Origin: Arcicella rosea
Lineage (GTDB): Bacteria > Bacteroidota > Bacteroidia > Cytophagales > Spirosomataceae
DNA: 64,000 bases
Direction: 5' to 3'
NCBI RefSeq assembly: GCF_014204325.1
Contig: NZ_JACHKT010000013.1
Location: 1 to 64,000 of the forward strand
Shown here: positions 1 to 7,948 of the stretch, piece after piece
Layout of the letters: every line of letters begins with the position of its first letter
How positions within the stretch are numbered: position 1 is the first letter of the stretch
Position numbers and translations under genes: made by a program
Notes under the pieces: model-generated
What the model was told of the DNA's origin: nothing
The model's input: the letters and a program-made list of their open reading frames with translations, nothing else
The model's database searches: none

Positions 1-81
1 GATAAAGAAAGCATTAAAAGTAGAAGGAAATTGGCAGGTTGGAATGACCAATATCTAATCGAAATGCTCTTTAATATTTAA
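1..81 (+). CDS. 3' end of a gene cut by the window start
   Basis: The first frame is open from base 1 to a TAA at 79-81 and encodes 26 residues ending in WNDQYLIEMLFNI. The next gene starts 18 bases later on the same strand, so the two could form one transcript. Too little is visible to assign a family. The open frame could be chance, but the tight spacing favours a real gene tail. Confidence 0.4.
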   Translation, partial: DKESIKSRRKLAGWNDQYLIEMLFNI

Positions 82-99
82 ATGCGTTTAACCTAGACA

Positions 100-720
100 A
101 TGATGGAGAGTTATGCTACTTTCAATAATATTTTCATAGAATCAAAATCAGATGAAGAAGAAGAATTTAGATTTCTCCTATGGAAACTTGATGGTCTATT
201 TGATAAAGAAAAGTTTGAAATTGGAGAAAATGATTTTCCTAAAGCAAAAGAACTATTGGAAAGAGATAAAAAAATATTAGTTGAAACTATTGCTAAAATT
301 GAAGCCTGTAATTTTTACTATGTTTTGCCAAAATTGGAATTAGAAAAGGTTTATAAACCAGATAAATCAAGAACAAATTGGAGATTCCTAATTGATGACA
401 ATTTAAAAATTACACCTTTAAAAATTACTGACTTAATTAAGCATACTTGTAAAACAAAAGGATTTATAAATACCTATAGATACACTTCTACTCATTCTCA
501 TACAAATTATTTATCAATTGAACATTTTAAGCAAACACGTGGAATACCAATACCTGATGAGTACGTAAACCCAATAACAAAACTTGCAATTTATCTTACT
601 TGTTTAATGATTTCTGATATTACAATAATTGATGACAATGCAAAAAAGGAATTTCAAAACCTTCCAAATGGAGTAAGAGAATATGTAACAGGAATAACCA
701 AAGCAATTAAAAATCAATAA
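100..720 (+). CDS. Hypothetical protein, family not recognised
   Basis: A 206-residue, charged, probably cytoplasmic protein with no signal peptide. The first half is rich in Glu and Lys and looks helical. Residues 160-190 contain a short hydrophobic stretch (LAIYLTCLMISDITII), too short to claim a membrane segment. Around residues 125-140 is the string YRYTSTHSHTNYLSI, which contains an R-x4-H and an S-x3-H arrangement. R-x4-6-H is the signature of HEPN ribonucleases, and S-x3-H-like motifs occur in some DUF5677-type proteins. One motif does not prove membership. There are two in-frame ATGs at 100 and 103. It follows a truncated gene by 18 bases and precedes an Rpn-type nuclease gene, so a defence or toxin role is possible but unproven. 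Confidence 0.6.
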   Translation: MMESYATFNNIFIESKSDEEEEFRFLLWKLDGLFDKEKFEIGENDFPKAKELLERDKKILVETIAKIEACNFYYVLPKLELEKVYKPDKSRTNWRFLIDDNLKITPLKITDLIKHTCKTKGFINTYRYTSTHSHTNYLSIEHFKQTRGIPIPDEYVNPITKLAIYLTCLMISDITIIDDNAKKEFQNLPNGVREYVTGITKAIKNQ

Positions 721-735
721 AGGCAGTTCATCGCT

Positions 736-759
736 GTTTCAAGTTTTTCAACTTGGAAC
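736..759 (+). terminator. Hairpin after the hypothetical gene
   Basis: Arms GTTTCAAGT and ACTTGGAAC pair over 9 bp (one wobble) around a 6-base loop, 16 bases after the stop codon. It lacks a downstream T-run, so it may be a transcript end stabiliser rather than a strong terminator. Confidence 0.35.
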
Positions 760-844
760 GAATAAATAAAATACATGTAAATAAACCAACGCCGTAACAA
801 CCGCACAAAATTCGGATAACCAAACGAACATCGACAAAATTGAT

Positions 845-852
845 TAAATTTG
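845..852 (+). promoter_or_regulatory. -7 box (TAAATTTG) for the Rpn-family gene
   Basis: TAAATTTG matches the Bacteroidota -7 consensus TAnnTTTG. A start site near 859 would leave a leader of about 18 bases before the ATG at 877. No clear -33 TTG is seen at normal spacing. The alternative TTG start at 850 lies inside this box, which argues against using that start. Confidence 0.4.
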
Positions 853-876
853 TCTAAAGGTTTTAGATACAAAACA

Positions 877-1713
877 ATGAGAGCAAAATATATAAACCCA
901 TTTACTGATTTTGGATTTAAGAAAATCTTCGGAGAAGAAGCCAGTAAGCCTTTGCTTATCGACTTTTTGAATGCTCTTTTGCCTCAAACTAACCAAATCG
1001 TTGCCCTGAATTTCAAAAACACTGAGCAATTAGGTCAAACAGATGCCGACAGAAAAGCCATTTATGATATTTATTGCGAAAATGAAAATGGTGAGAAGTT
1101 TATAGTTGAACTTCAGAAGGCGAAACAAAACTACTTCAAAGAGAGAACTATTTATTATTCAACTTTTCCAATTCGTGAACAAGCGGAAAAGGGCGAATGG
1201 AATTATAAATTGAAAGCAGTCTATTGTGTTGGAATTTTGGATTTTTCCTTTGACGATTACGAAAATGAACCCGAAAAAAGTGAGGTAGTTCATACCATTA
1301 AGCTCAAAAACGAATACGGAAAGGTTTTCTACGATAAGCTAACTTATATTTATCTTGAAATGCCCAATTTCAAGCAGACAGAAAGCGATTTGAAAACCCG
1401 TTTGGATAAATGGTTATACTTCATCAAACATTTAGAAGATTTTCAAAGCATTCCAACAATCTTTAGAGATGAAGTATTCACCCAAGCTTTTGAAAAAGCT
1501 GAACTTGCAAAATACGGGCAAGCAGATTTGGACAGCTATGAAAACAGCCTAAAAATATACCGTGATTTAAAAGGCGTAATTGAAACCGCTTTTGATGAGG
1601 GGAAATTAGAAGGGAAATTTGAGGTTGCGAAATCTGCAAAACAAATGGGACTTTCACTGGCTGACATTATTAAGTTAACAGGACTTTCTGAAAATGAAAT
1701 CGACAAGCTGTAG
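877..1713 (+). CDS. Rpn family recombination-promoting nuclease / PD-(D/E)XK nuclease family putative transposase
   Basis: The 278-residue protein begins MRAKYINPFTDFGFKKIFGEE, the typical opening of the PDDEXK_2/Rpn families. The nuclease core is visible as an Asp in the IYDIYC strand followed by ELQ in FIVELQKA, fitting the D...E-x-Q form of the PD-(D/E)XK site. The C-terminus has the usual linker of EGKLEGKFE type and then a small helical tail (GLSLADIIKLTGLSENEI), as in many family members. Such proteins are cytoplasmic DNA endonucleases linked to recombination and often lie in mobile or accessory DNA. An upstream in-frame TTG at 850 is rejected because it falls in the -7 box. It appears complete and monocistronic. 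Confidence 0.88.
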   Translation: MRAKYINPFTDFGFKKIFGEEASKPLLIDFLNALLPQTNQIVALNFKNTEQLGQTDADRKAIYDIYCENENGEKFIVELQKAKQNYFKERTIYYSTFPIREQAEKGEWNYKLKAVYCVGILDFSFDDYENEPEKSEVVHTIKLKNEYGKVFYDKLTYIYLEMPNFKQTESDLKTRLDKWLYFIKHLEDFQSIPTIFRDEVFTQAFEKAELAKYGQADLDSYENSLKIYRDLKGVIETAFDEGKLEGKFEVAKSAKQMGLSLADIIKLTGLSENEIDKL

Positions 1714-1779
1714 AACAATTAGCACTACTCAAACAAAGGCTATAAATTGCTCGTGAAGACAAGAGCAATAGCAGTAATA

Positions 1780-2772
1780 TTACTCCTTCACATGATACTT
1801 TGAAACATCAATATTGGGTGTCGAGAAAATTGTGCCTTTGTCGGTGATTAAGATGGCTTGATAGTCTGGATATTTTTTGAGGAGTTTTAAGCCTGCTTTT
1901 TTGCCTAAAACCATGATAGAAGTACTAAAACCGTTGGCGGTTTCGGCACTTGGGCCTAATACGGTTACGCTACAAAGTCCCGTGGCGGGATAGCCCGTTA
2001 CTGGGTTGATGATATGTGCATATCGTTTACCATTGAAAATCACAAATTTCTCATAACTTCCCGAAGTCACTACGGCACTTTTTACCAAAGGAATAATGGC
2101 AAAAATGGTATCTTTCTTCATCGGATTGGTAATGCCTACCGACCACGCTTTTCCGTCTGGACGTTTTCCCCAAATACTCATATCTCCCGAACCGTTTACG
2201 ATGCCCGCTTTAATGCCTTTTGCCAACATCATTTCTCGGCATCTGTCGGCGGCATAGCCTTCGCCCAATGCTCCAAAGCCAATTTTCATGCCTTTGCGTT
2301 TCAAGAAAATGGTAGAGTTTTCTTTGTTTAATTCAATGTTTTCGTAACCCACTTTTTCCACCGATTTTTTGATAGCTTCGGGGCTTGGCATTTCTTTCAT
2401 TGAACCGTCGAATTTCCAAATTCTGTCCATTGCCGCAAAACTAATGTCAAAAGCTCCTCCTGTAATTTTCGAGAAATGAATCGCTCGTTCCGTCAAGGCA
2501 AATACTTCTGCATCAACTTTTACGGGTTTTATGCCTGCATTTCTGTTTACTTCCGATACTTGTGTATCGCTTTTCCAGTCGGAAATAAGGTTTTCTATTC
2601 TAGTGATTTCAGCAATTACGCTATCAATGTTATTTTCTGCTGATAAAGCATCATTGGCAACAATCGTAATATCAAAACGACTGCCCATTAGTTTCACCGC
2701 TCTTTTACGAAGTACCTGAGCAGAAGTATTGAAGCCAATAATCAGGAGTAAAAAGAAGAATATTTTTTTCAT
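1780..2772 (-). CDS. apbE: FAD:protein FMN transferase (ApbE family), exported
   Basis: This 330-residue protein has a Sec signal peptide (MKKIFFFLLLIIGFNTSAQ). ApbE proteins transfer FMN from FAD to a Thr/Ser of periplasmic or membrane proteins such as Rnf or NQR subunits. Family landmarks are visible: SDWKSDTQVSEVNRNAG near the N-terminus, GALGEGYAADRC, VNGSGDMSIWG, the HIINPVTGYP loop, and TANGFSTSIMVLG near the C-terminus. Two positions differ from the form I know best: Glu replaces Lys in the KGYAAD motif, and Asn replaces the Asp usually seen before the A-x-x-T metal-binding segment. These may be lineage variants or reduced activity. I place the start at the ATG that begins the signal peptide. 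An upstream in-frame ATG 8 codons earlier adds no signal-like sequence. No obvious flavoprotein partner is adjacent. Confidence 0.88.
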   Translation of the reverse strand: MKKIFFFLLLIIGFNTSAQVLRKRAVKLMGSRFDITIVANDALSAENNIDSVIAEITRIENLISDWKSDTQVSEVNRNAGIKPVKVDAEVFALTERAIHFSKITGGAFDISFAAMDRIWKFDGSMKEMPSPEAIKKSVEKVGYENIELNKENSTIFLKRKGMKIGFGALGEGYAADRCREMMLAKGIKAGIVNGSGDMSIWGKRPDGKAWSVGITNPMKKDTIFAIIPLVKSAVVTSGSYEKFVIFNGKRYAHIINPVTGYPATGLCSVTVLGPSAETANGFSTSIMVLGKKAGLKLLKKYPDYQAILITDKGTIFSTPNIDVSKYHVKE

Positions 2773-2793
2773 TATAAGATGAATGTTTGATGA

Positions 2794-2801
2794 CAAAGTT
2801 A
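2794..2801 (-). promoter_or_regulatory. -7 box (TAACTTTG) for apbE
   Basis: Read on the minus strand, TAACTTTG matches TAnnTTTG and lies about 22 bases before the apbE ATG, giving a short leader. No convincing -33 element. Confidence 0.35.
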
Positions 2802-2972
2802 AGCAGTTAATCTTGACTTTTATCGCTAAAAACTAAAACAAGCGTTATTACGAATCTTTGAATCAAAAATCGTTTGTCTCAATATTCACTAGCAAAGAAG
2901 TAGTCCGCCTATTCATTTTAAATACAAATAATCAACTGGCAAATTGTAACATTAAATTGAGAGAATCATTTT

Positions 2973-2992
2973 CGGCAACGTTGCCGGCAACG
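2973..2992. promoter_or_regulatory. Triple half-site palindromic operator upstream of GH28
   Basis: The half-site GGCAACG occurs at 2974-2980, inverted at 2979-2985 (CGTTGCC), and direct again at 2986-2992. This creates two overlapping perfect 14-bp palindromes, CGGCAACGTTGCCG (2973-2986) and CGTTGCCGGCAACG (2979-2992). The central CG with symmetric flanks resembles LacI/GntR-type operators. It lies about 150 bases ahead of the GH28 ATG in otherwise AT-rich DNA. The regulator is not identifiable here. Confidence 0.6.
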
Positions 2993-3139
2993 ATTGCACA
3001 AAAAAAGATAAAATTTTGTTTGCTAAATCCAATATGCTAACTGAATATTGAAGCTTACTAAGCTAAAAATCTCACAGTTTTCATCTCTCGACTTCCTGAA
3101 ACTTTGATTATTTTTATCAATATCGTAAAATACAACATC

Positions 3140-4795
3140 ATGAAAAAAAGAATCTCTTTGTTAATTGCCATTTCATCGGCAATGTTTTATAATAATCTTA
3201 TAGCACAAAAAACACCTACTTATAGCTGGAAAAATCTTCCCAAAATAGTACAACCCACTTTTGCCAAAGATACTTTCAATGTCACCACATTTGGAGCAAG
3301 ACCAGATGGAATTACTTTAAATACTCAGGCAATTAATGAGGCGATTACTACTTGTAGTAAGAAAGGTGGTGGTGTAGTACTTGTGCCAAATGGCATGTGG
3401 TTGACGGGCCCAATTGTGCTAAAAAGCAATGTGAACTTACACATTAAAAAAGCCGCAACACTTTTATTTACGGAAGATAAAAGTCAATATCCATTGGTTG
3501 AAGGAAGTTATGAAGGTAAAAGTGCAGCAAGAAATCAATCGCCAATTTCGGCGACCAATCAAGAAAATATAGCCATTACTGGACAAGGAATCATAGATGG
3601 AAGTGGCGATGTTTGGCGTGCGGTCAATAAAGCTCAACTAACTGAATCAGCATGGAATGCCAAGAAAGCTTCTGGAGGAGTTTTGAAGGCAAACGGACTG
3701 ACGTGGTATCCTAGCGAACAATTTATGAAAGCTAGTGTAGAAAATAGAAGTATGTTATTGAAAGAAGGCGTATCACTTCAAAGTTTTGCTGATATGAAAG
3801 ATTTCCTTCGCCCGAATTTGTTGGTAATCACTAAATGTAAAAAAGTATTGCTTGAAGGCGTTACTTTCCAAAATTCGCCCGCTTGGTGTTTGCATCCATT
3901 GATGTCCGAAAACCTTACACTTCGTAATTTAACCATCAAAAATCCAGAGTATGCCCATAATGGCGATGGAATGGATATTGAATCTTGTAAAAACTTTTTG
4001 GTGGACGGCTGTACAATTGATGTTGGCGATGATGCCATTTGTATTAAATCGGGTAAAGACGAAGAAGGTCGTAAAAGAGGTATGCCTACAGAAAACGGAA
4101 TCGTCAGAAATTGTATCGTTTATAATGGTCACGGTGGCTTTGTGGTAGGAAGTGAGATGAGTGGTGGAGCAAGAAATATTTTTGTATATGACTGTACTTT
4201 TACGGGAACAGACAAAGGTTTACGTTTCAAATCTGTAAGAGGAAGAGGTGGAATTGTTGAAAATATTTATGCCAAAAATATCTTTATGAAAGACATTGCT
4301 CAAGAAGCTATTTTCTTTGATATGTACTATTTCGTAAAATTCGCCACTGATAGCCCACGTGACGAGCGACCTGTCGTAAATGAAGGAACACCAATTTTCA
4401 GAAATATGAGATTTGAAAATATTGTTTGCAGAGGAGCTAATAAAGGCATTTTTGTACGTGGATTATCTGAAATGCCTATTCAAAATATTCAAATGAGTAA
4501 TATTGTGTTAGACACTAAAATTGGAGCTGAATTCATAGACGCAAGTAACATTACTCTTGAAAAAGTTACACTTATTTCAGAAAATACAAAACCCGTTATT
4601 GCTGTGAATAATAGCGATAGTTTAATTTTTAATGCGATACAATATAAAGCCAATACAGCATTACTTTTTGCTATCGCTGGCGAGCGTAGCAAGGCTATCC
4701 AAATCCTACAAACCGATAGCAGTAAAGCTCAAAAACAAATTGAATTTACGGAAGGTGCTACTAAAGAAGCAATTACTGTAAACACTGGAAAATAA
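3140..4795 (+). CDS. GH28 family glycoside hydrolase (polygalacturonase-type)
   Basis: This 551-residue secreted enzyme has the signal peptide MKKRISLLIAISSAMF. It is a right-handed parallel beta-helix protein that hydrolyses alpha-1,4-galacturonosyl or related rhamnogalacturonan/xylogalacturonan bonds by inversion. The GH28 active-site motifs appear in order: NGDG-x-D near residue 274-279, GDD near 296-298, GHGG near 330, and RFKS near 362-365. These supply the three catalytic Asp residues, the conserved His and the substrate-binding Arg/Lys pair. The N-terminus (FGARPDGITLNTQAINEAI) is the usual pectate-lyase-fold entry. I chose the ATG at 3140, because the upstream TTG at 3104 adds residues ahead of a good signal peptide. 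It lies downstream of a strong operator-like palindrome and is followed by its own terminator, so it is probably transcribed alone. Exo or endo mode cannot be told. Confidence 0.92.
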   Translation: MKKRISLLIAISSAMFYNNLIAQKTPTYSWKNLPKIVQPTFAKDTFNVTTFGARPDGITLNTQAINEAITTCSKKGGGVVLVPNGMWLTGPIVLKSNVNLHIKKAATLLFTEDKSQYPLVEGSYEGKSAARNQSPISATNQENIAITGQGIIDGSGDVWRAVNKAQLTESAWNAKKASGGVLKANGLTWYPSEQFMKASVENRSMLLKEGVSLQSFADMKDFLRPNLLVITKCKKVLLEGVTFQNSPAWCLHPLMSENLTLRNLTIKNPEYAHNGDGMDIESCKNFLVDGCTIDVGDDAICIKSGKDEEGRKRGMPTENGIVRNCIVYNGHGGFVVGSEMSGGARNIFVYDCTFTGTDKGLRFKSVRGRGGIVENIYAKNIFMKDIAQEAIFFDMYYFVKFATDSPRDERPVVNEGTPIFRNMRFENIVCRGANKGIFVRGLSEMPIQNIQMSNIVLDTKIGAEFIDASNITLEKVTLISENTKPVIAVNNSDSLIFNAIQYKANTALLFAIAGERSKAIQILQTDSSKAQKQIEFTEGATKEAITVNTGK

Positions 4796-4862
4796 CACAG
4801 CAATTTGTCCTTTAATCTATCCTCATAAAATCCTTGTTTAGTTATTCTAATGACTACTTTCG

Positions 4863-4900
4863 GAGTATTTGCCCAAAAAAATACGGCGAATACTCTTTTA
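4863..4900 (+). terminator. Terminator after GH28
   Basis: Arms GAGTATTTGCC (4863-4873) and GGCGAATACTC (4885-4895) pair over 11 bp with one U-G wobble, followed by TTTTATT. It separates the GH28 and GH43 transcripts. Confidence 0.65.
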
Positions 4901-4947
4901 TTGTTCAAAACCCGACCATTCAATAGTAAAACTTAAAACATTCTAAA

Positions 4948-4962
4948 TGTAAACGTTTTACG
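4948..4962. promoter_or_regulatory. LacI-like near-palindrome upstream of GH43
   Basis: TGTAAACGTTTTACG contains the 8-bp palindrome AAACGTTT with nearly symmetric flanks (one extra T). It lies about 70 bases before the GH43 start. It shares the central ACGT core with the GH28 operator but has different flanks. Confidence 0.35.
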
Positions 4963-5030
4963 AATGATACTCCTGAAAAAATGAGTTAACCATTAGATTT
5001 ATCATTATCTCTCAAAAAAAATCAAAAAAT

Positions 5031-6674
5031 ATGACGCTGAAAATTATAACAATCTTAGTGTTAAATCTGGGAATTGGCATCATTCACATCAATGCACAGA
5101 CAAAAAAAACGGTTTCCAAAGTTTGGGTGGCTGATTTAGGAAACGGTAAGTACAAAAATCCTGTCATCGATGCCGATTACTCCGACCCAGACGCTTGTCG
5201 GGTTGGTTCAGATTTTTATATGACAGCCTCAAGTTTTGATGCTGTACCGGGTTTGCCGATTTTACATTCTAAAGATTTAGTCAATTGGACGATTATTGGT
5301 CATGCCCTAAAACGCCAACCTCCTTACGAACATTTTTCAAAAACACAACACGGTAATGGTGTTTGGGCACCTGCTATTCGTTATCATAATGGCGAATTTA
5401 TGATTTATTACCCAGACCCAGATTTTGGTATTTATTTAACAAAAAGTAAAAATCCAACTGGCCCTTGGTCTGAACCACTTTTAGTAGAAGGAGGAAAAGG
5501 ACTTATCGACCCATGTCCTTTTTGGGATGATAATGGCGAAGCTTATTTGGCACATGGTTGGGCTGGAAGTCGTGCGGGTATCAAAAGTATTCTAACCATC
5601 AAAAAATTAAGTGCAGATGGCACCAAAGTATTAGACGAAGGCACAATCGTTTATGACGGACACGAATCTGACCCAACTATTGAAGGTCCCAAAATGTATA
5701 AACGCAATGGGTTTTACTACATTTTTGCCCCCGCTGGTGGCGTTTCTACCGGTTGGCAATTGGTATTACGTTCAAAAAATGTTTATGGACCTTACGAACG
5801 AAAAGTAGTGATGAATCAAGGTTCATCGCCAATCAATGGGCCACATCAAGGTGCATGGGTAAATACTTCGCAGGGTGAAGATTGGTTTCTTCATTTTCAA
5901 GACAAAGGCGTTTATGGCAGAGTTGTACATTTACAACCTATGAAATGGCTGAACGACTGGCCAGTAATTGGCATCGACAAAGATGGCGATGGAACAGGTG
6001 AGCCAGTTTTGACTTATAAAAAACCCAACGTTGGAAAAAACTATCCAATTAGTACTCCCGCAGAATCAGATGAATTTGACGAATCTACTTTGGGTTTACA
6101 ATGGCAATGGCAGGCTAACCCCAAAGGTATTTGGCATACTACCAGTAAACAAGGCTTTTTAAGATTGTATTCATATCAAGCACCTAGCGAAGCAAAAAAC
6201 TGCTGGGAAATTCCTAATATCCTCTTGCAAAAATTCCCGACAGAAGAATTCATGGTAACAACCAAATTGAGTTTTAAGCCCAATCCTAAAATAGATTCTG
6301 AAAAAGTAGCCTTGATTATTTTGGGCAAAAACTACACAAATTTAGGTTTGAGAAGTAGCAAAGAAGGTATTAATCTAGTATTAGGAGAAAGTATCAAAGC
6401 CATAGATAAAACACCCGAAACAGAAAAAGTGATTACTCGTATTGAGCAACATAAAGCTATTTATCTACGTGTAAAAGTAAATAAGGGTGCTATTTGTCAA
6501 TTTAGTTACAGCCTTGATGGGCAAACATTTATCAATACTGGTAATGAATTTAAAGCAGAAGTTGGTCATTGGATTGGTGCAAAAATGGGAATTTATTGTA
6601 CCAGAAACAATCAGAGTAATGATGCAGGTTATGCCGATTTCGACTGGTTTAGAGTAACCCCAATCACTGACTAA
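5031..6674 (+). CDS. GH43 glycoside hydrolase with C-terminal beta-sandwich (beta-xylosidase/arabinofuranosidase type)
   Basis: The 547-residue secreted protein has a signal peptide ending near NAQ (residue 23). Residues about 40-330 form the five-bladed GH43 propeller. The general base is Asp52 in YSDPDACRVG, the pKa modulator is Asp160 in LIDPCPFWDD, and the general acid is Glu218 in TIEGPKMYKR. Residues about 340-545 are a beta-sandwich of the GH43_C2/DUF1349 kind, which often completes the substrate pocket of exo-acting GH43 enzymes. By form it resembles GH43 subfamily 12-like proteins, but the subfamily is inference. The likely role is removing xylose or arabinose from xylan or arabinan side chains in the periplasm or outside. 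The start ATG follows an A-rich leader. It has a separate upstream palindrome and a downstream terminator. Confidence 0.92.
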   Translation: MTLKIITILVLNLGIGIIHINAQTKKTVSKVWVADLGNGKYKNPVIDADYSDPDACRVGSDFYMTASSFDAVPGLPILHSKDLVNWTIIGHALKRQPPYEHFSKTQHGNGVWAPAIRYHNGEFMIYYPDPDFGIYLTKSKNPTGPWSEPLLVEGGKGLIDPCPFWDDNGEAYLAHGWAGSRAGIKSILTIKKLSADGTKVLDEGTIVYDGHESDPTIEGPKMYKRNGFYYIFAPAGGVSTGWQLVLRSKNVYGPYERKVVMNQGSSPINGPHQGAWVNTSQGEDWFLHFQDKGVYGRVVHLQPMKWLNDWPVIGIDKDGDGTGEPVLTYKKPNVGKNYPISTPAESDEFDESTLGLQWQWQANPKGIWHTTSKQGFLRLYSYQAPSEAKNCWEIPNILLQKFPTEEFMVTTKLSFKPNPKIDSEKVALIILGKNYTNLGLRSSKEGINLVLGESIKAIDKTPETEKVITRIEQHKAIYLRVKVNKGAICQFSYSLDGQTFINTGNEFKAEVGHWIGAKMGIYCTRNNQSNDAGYADFDWFRVTPITD

Positions 6675-6828
6675 AAAGTGGTTATAAATTTATTGCAATG
6701 GCTTGTAAAAGTCATAAACAATTATGAAAAGTATCGCCTTTACATAAAAAAATGCCTGTGTTTAAGAACATTATAGATAAAAATAATTCTTCTATTTAAG
6801 AGAATAATTACTGTGTAATTTTTTACTA

Positions 6829-6870
6829 ATTAGCAATCAGTACATTAATTTGTATTGGTTGCTAATTTTT
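6829..6870 (+). terminator. Long-stem terminator downstream of GH43
   Basis: Arms at 6829-6844 and 6851-6866 pair over 16 bp (two G-U wobbles) around the loop TTAATT, followed by TTTTATTT. It sits 155 bases after the GH43 stop. Confidence 0.7.
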
Positions 6871-6922
6871 ATTTATAGCCATTTAAGTTTATTTTTTTAC
6901 AGCCCATTTTTATCAAAAGTAA

Positions 6923-6930
6923 TACATTTG
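6923..6930 (+). promoter_or_regulatory. Possible -7 box TACATTTG
   Basis: An exact match to TAnnTTTG between the GH43 terminator and the PAS gene. The -33 element is not evident, and the implied leader is long. Confidence 0.3.
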
Positions 6931-7128
6931 TAGCTTTAGTATAGTCACTAACGTTTGAAATTCTGTAACCGTCGCAGCGATAACGTGAATGAAAATTATA
7001 TTATTTATGCTCTTTTAATGTATTTACAATTGAATTAAAATAAACATTGCCCATCATAGGATATTGGTTTCCTATGGATTCCTCCAAATTCATCGTAAAC
7101 TTATTTTTAATAAAAACACTCTTAACAC

Positions 7129-7815
7129 ATGGAACGCAAGCCATTTTTCAATCTAGAAACTGACATTCGTAGTAAAGTTACTAGGCATTTACTCTACGAT
7201 ACACCTTTATCTATCTACTTACTTGATATAGCACAAAGACGCAATATCTTTATGAATGAACAGTATTACAAAGCTATTGGATATACCGCTCAGGAATTTG
7301 AATCGTTTGGAAAAGATTTCTTGGAAGAAATGATTCCCCCAGAAGATTTTGAAAATCTCTATAAATTCTTAGAAGAATTAACCAACTCTCCTAAAGACGA
7401 TTCACATATTTTAGTACACAGATGTATCTGCAAAGATGGAAGCTACAAATGGTTTAAAAATTATATTACTATCTTTGAAAGAGAGCCATCAGGTGTGCCA
7501 AAACTTGTGTTGGGTATTGGCATCGAAGTTACCTTTCAGGTAAAAGCTAGGCAAAAGCTTTTTGAACAAATCAAGAAAATTGAAGAAATATCCTTTTCTC
7601 TATCACATGAACTTCGCCATGAACATAGTAAAACATTAAGTATTCTTGAGTTTTCGAAAGAGAATAAAGAAATGGTTGAGGTTGAAGATTTACAATGGCT
7701 TGCTGGTTCACTCTACGAAAGTACCGAAAGTATCGATAAATCTATCCACAGTATTTCCAAGCAATTAAGCTCTTTAAAATCAGAGTTTATTTCATTAAAT
7801 TCCATAGAGATATAA
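7129..7815 (+). CDS. PAS-domain protein with orphan HisKA-like helix, no ATPase domain
   Basis: This 228-residue cytoplasmic protein has no signal peptide or membrane segment. Residues about 20-140 form a PAS fold of the PAS_3/PAC type: FMNEQYYKAIGYTAQEFESFG, then CKDGSYKWFKNYITIFERE, then LVLGIGIEVT. Residues about 145-215 form a helical hairpin with SFSLSHELRHEH, which resembles the H-box of HisKA dimerisation domains (SHELRTP) but lacks the Pro. The protein then ends, without any HATPase catalytic domain. It may be a sensory partner phosphorylated by another kinase, or a dimerising PAS regulator. It could also be a truncated kinase, though the C-terminus (SEFISLNSIEI) looks natural and no kinase remnant follows. 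It is transcribed alone. Confidence 0.75.
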   Translation: MERKPFFNLETDIRSKVTRHLLYDTPLSIYLLDIAQRRNIFMNEQYYKAIGYTAQEFESFGKDFLEEMIPPEDFENLYKFLEELTNSPKDDSHILVHRCICKDGSYKWFKNYITIFEREPSGVPKLVLGIGIEVTFQVKARQKLFEQIKKIEEISFSLSHELRHEHSKTLSILEFSKENKEMVEVEDLQWLAGSLYESTESIDKSIHSISKQLSSLKSEFISLNSIEI

Positions 7816-7948
7816 TGGATTAACCAATTATATTGAACTCTATTGAAACGTTTATATAAAAATGTGTCTATAAAAGCTTTAATCTAACGAATTTAGATAG
7901 AATTTAATTAAAGTAGATTCTTAGTCAAAACAGAATCAAAATAGCAAG

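Larger units (their letters stand above)
2773..3139. other. Divergent intergenic region between apbE and the GH28 gene
   Basis: This 367-base region separates two divergent genes. It holds the apbE -7 box near 2794-2801 and a compound palindrome at 2973-2992. A 60-codon open frame from about 2858 was judged non-coding. No RNA gene is recognisable. Confidence 0.6.
6675..7128. other. Intergenic region between GH43 and the PAS gene
   Basis: This 454-base AT-rich region holds a strong hairpin terminator at 6829-6870 and a possible -7 box TACATTTG at 6923-6930 for the downstream PAS gene, with a leader of about 190 bases. No open frame or RNA gene was recognised. Confidence 0.6.

Noticed and set aside
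850-876. TTG start giving a longer Rpn-family protein
   Set aside because: It lies inside the TAAATTTG -7 box, and the conserved family N-terminus begins at the ATG 877.
2858-3040. 60-codon plus-strand frame between apbE and GH28
   Set aside because: Low-complexity composition, no family resemblance, and it overlaps the compound operator.
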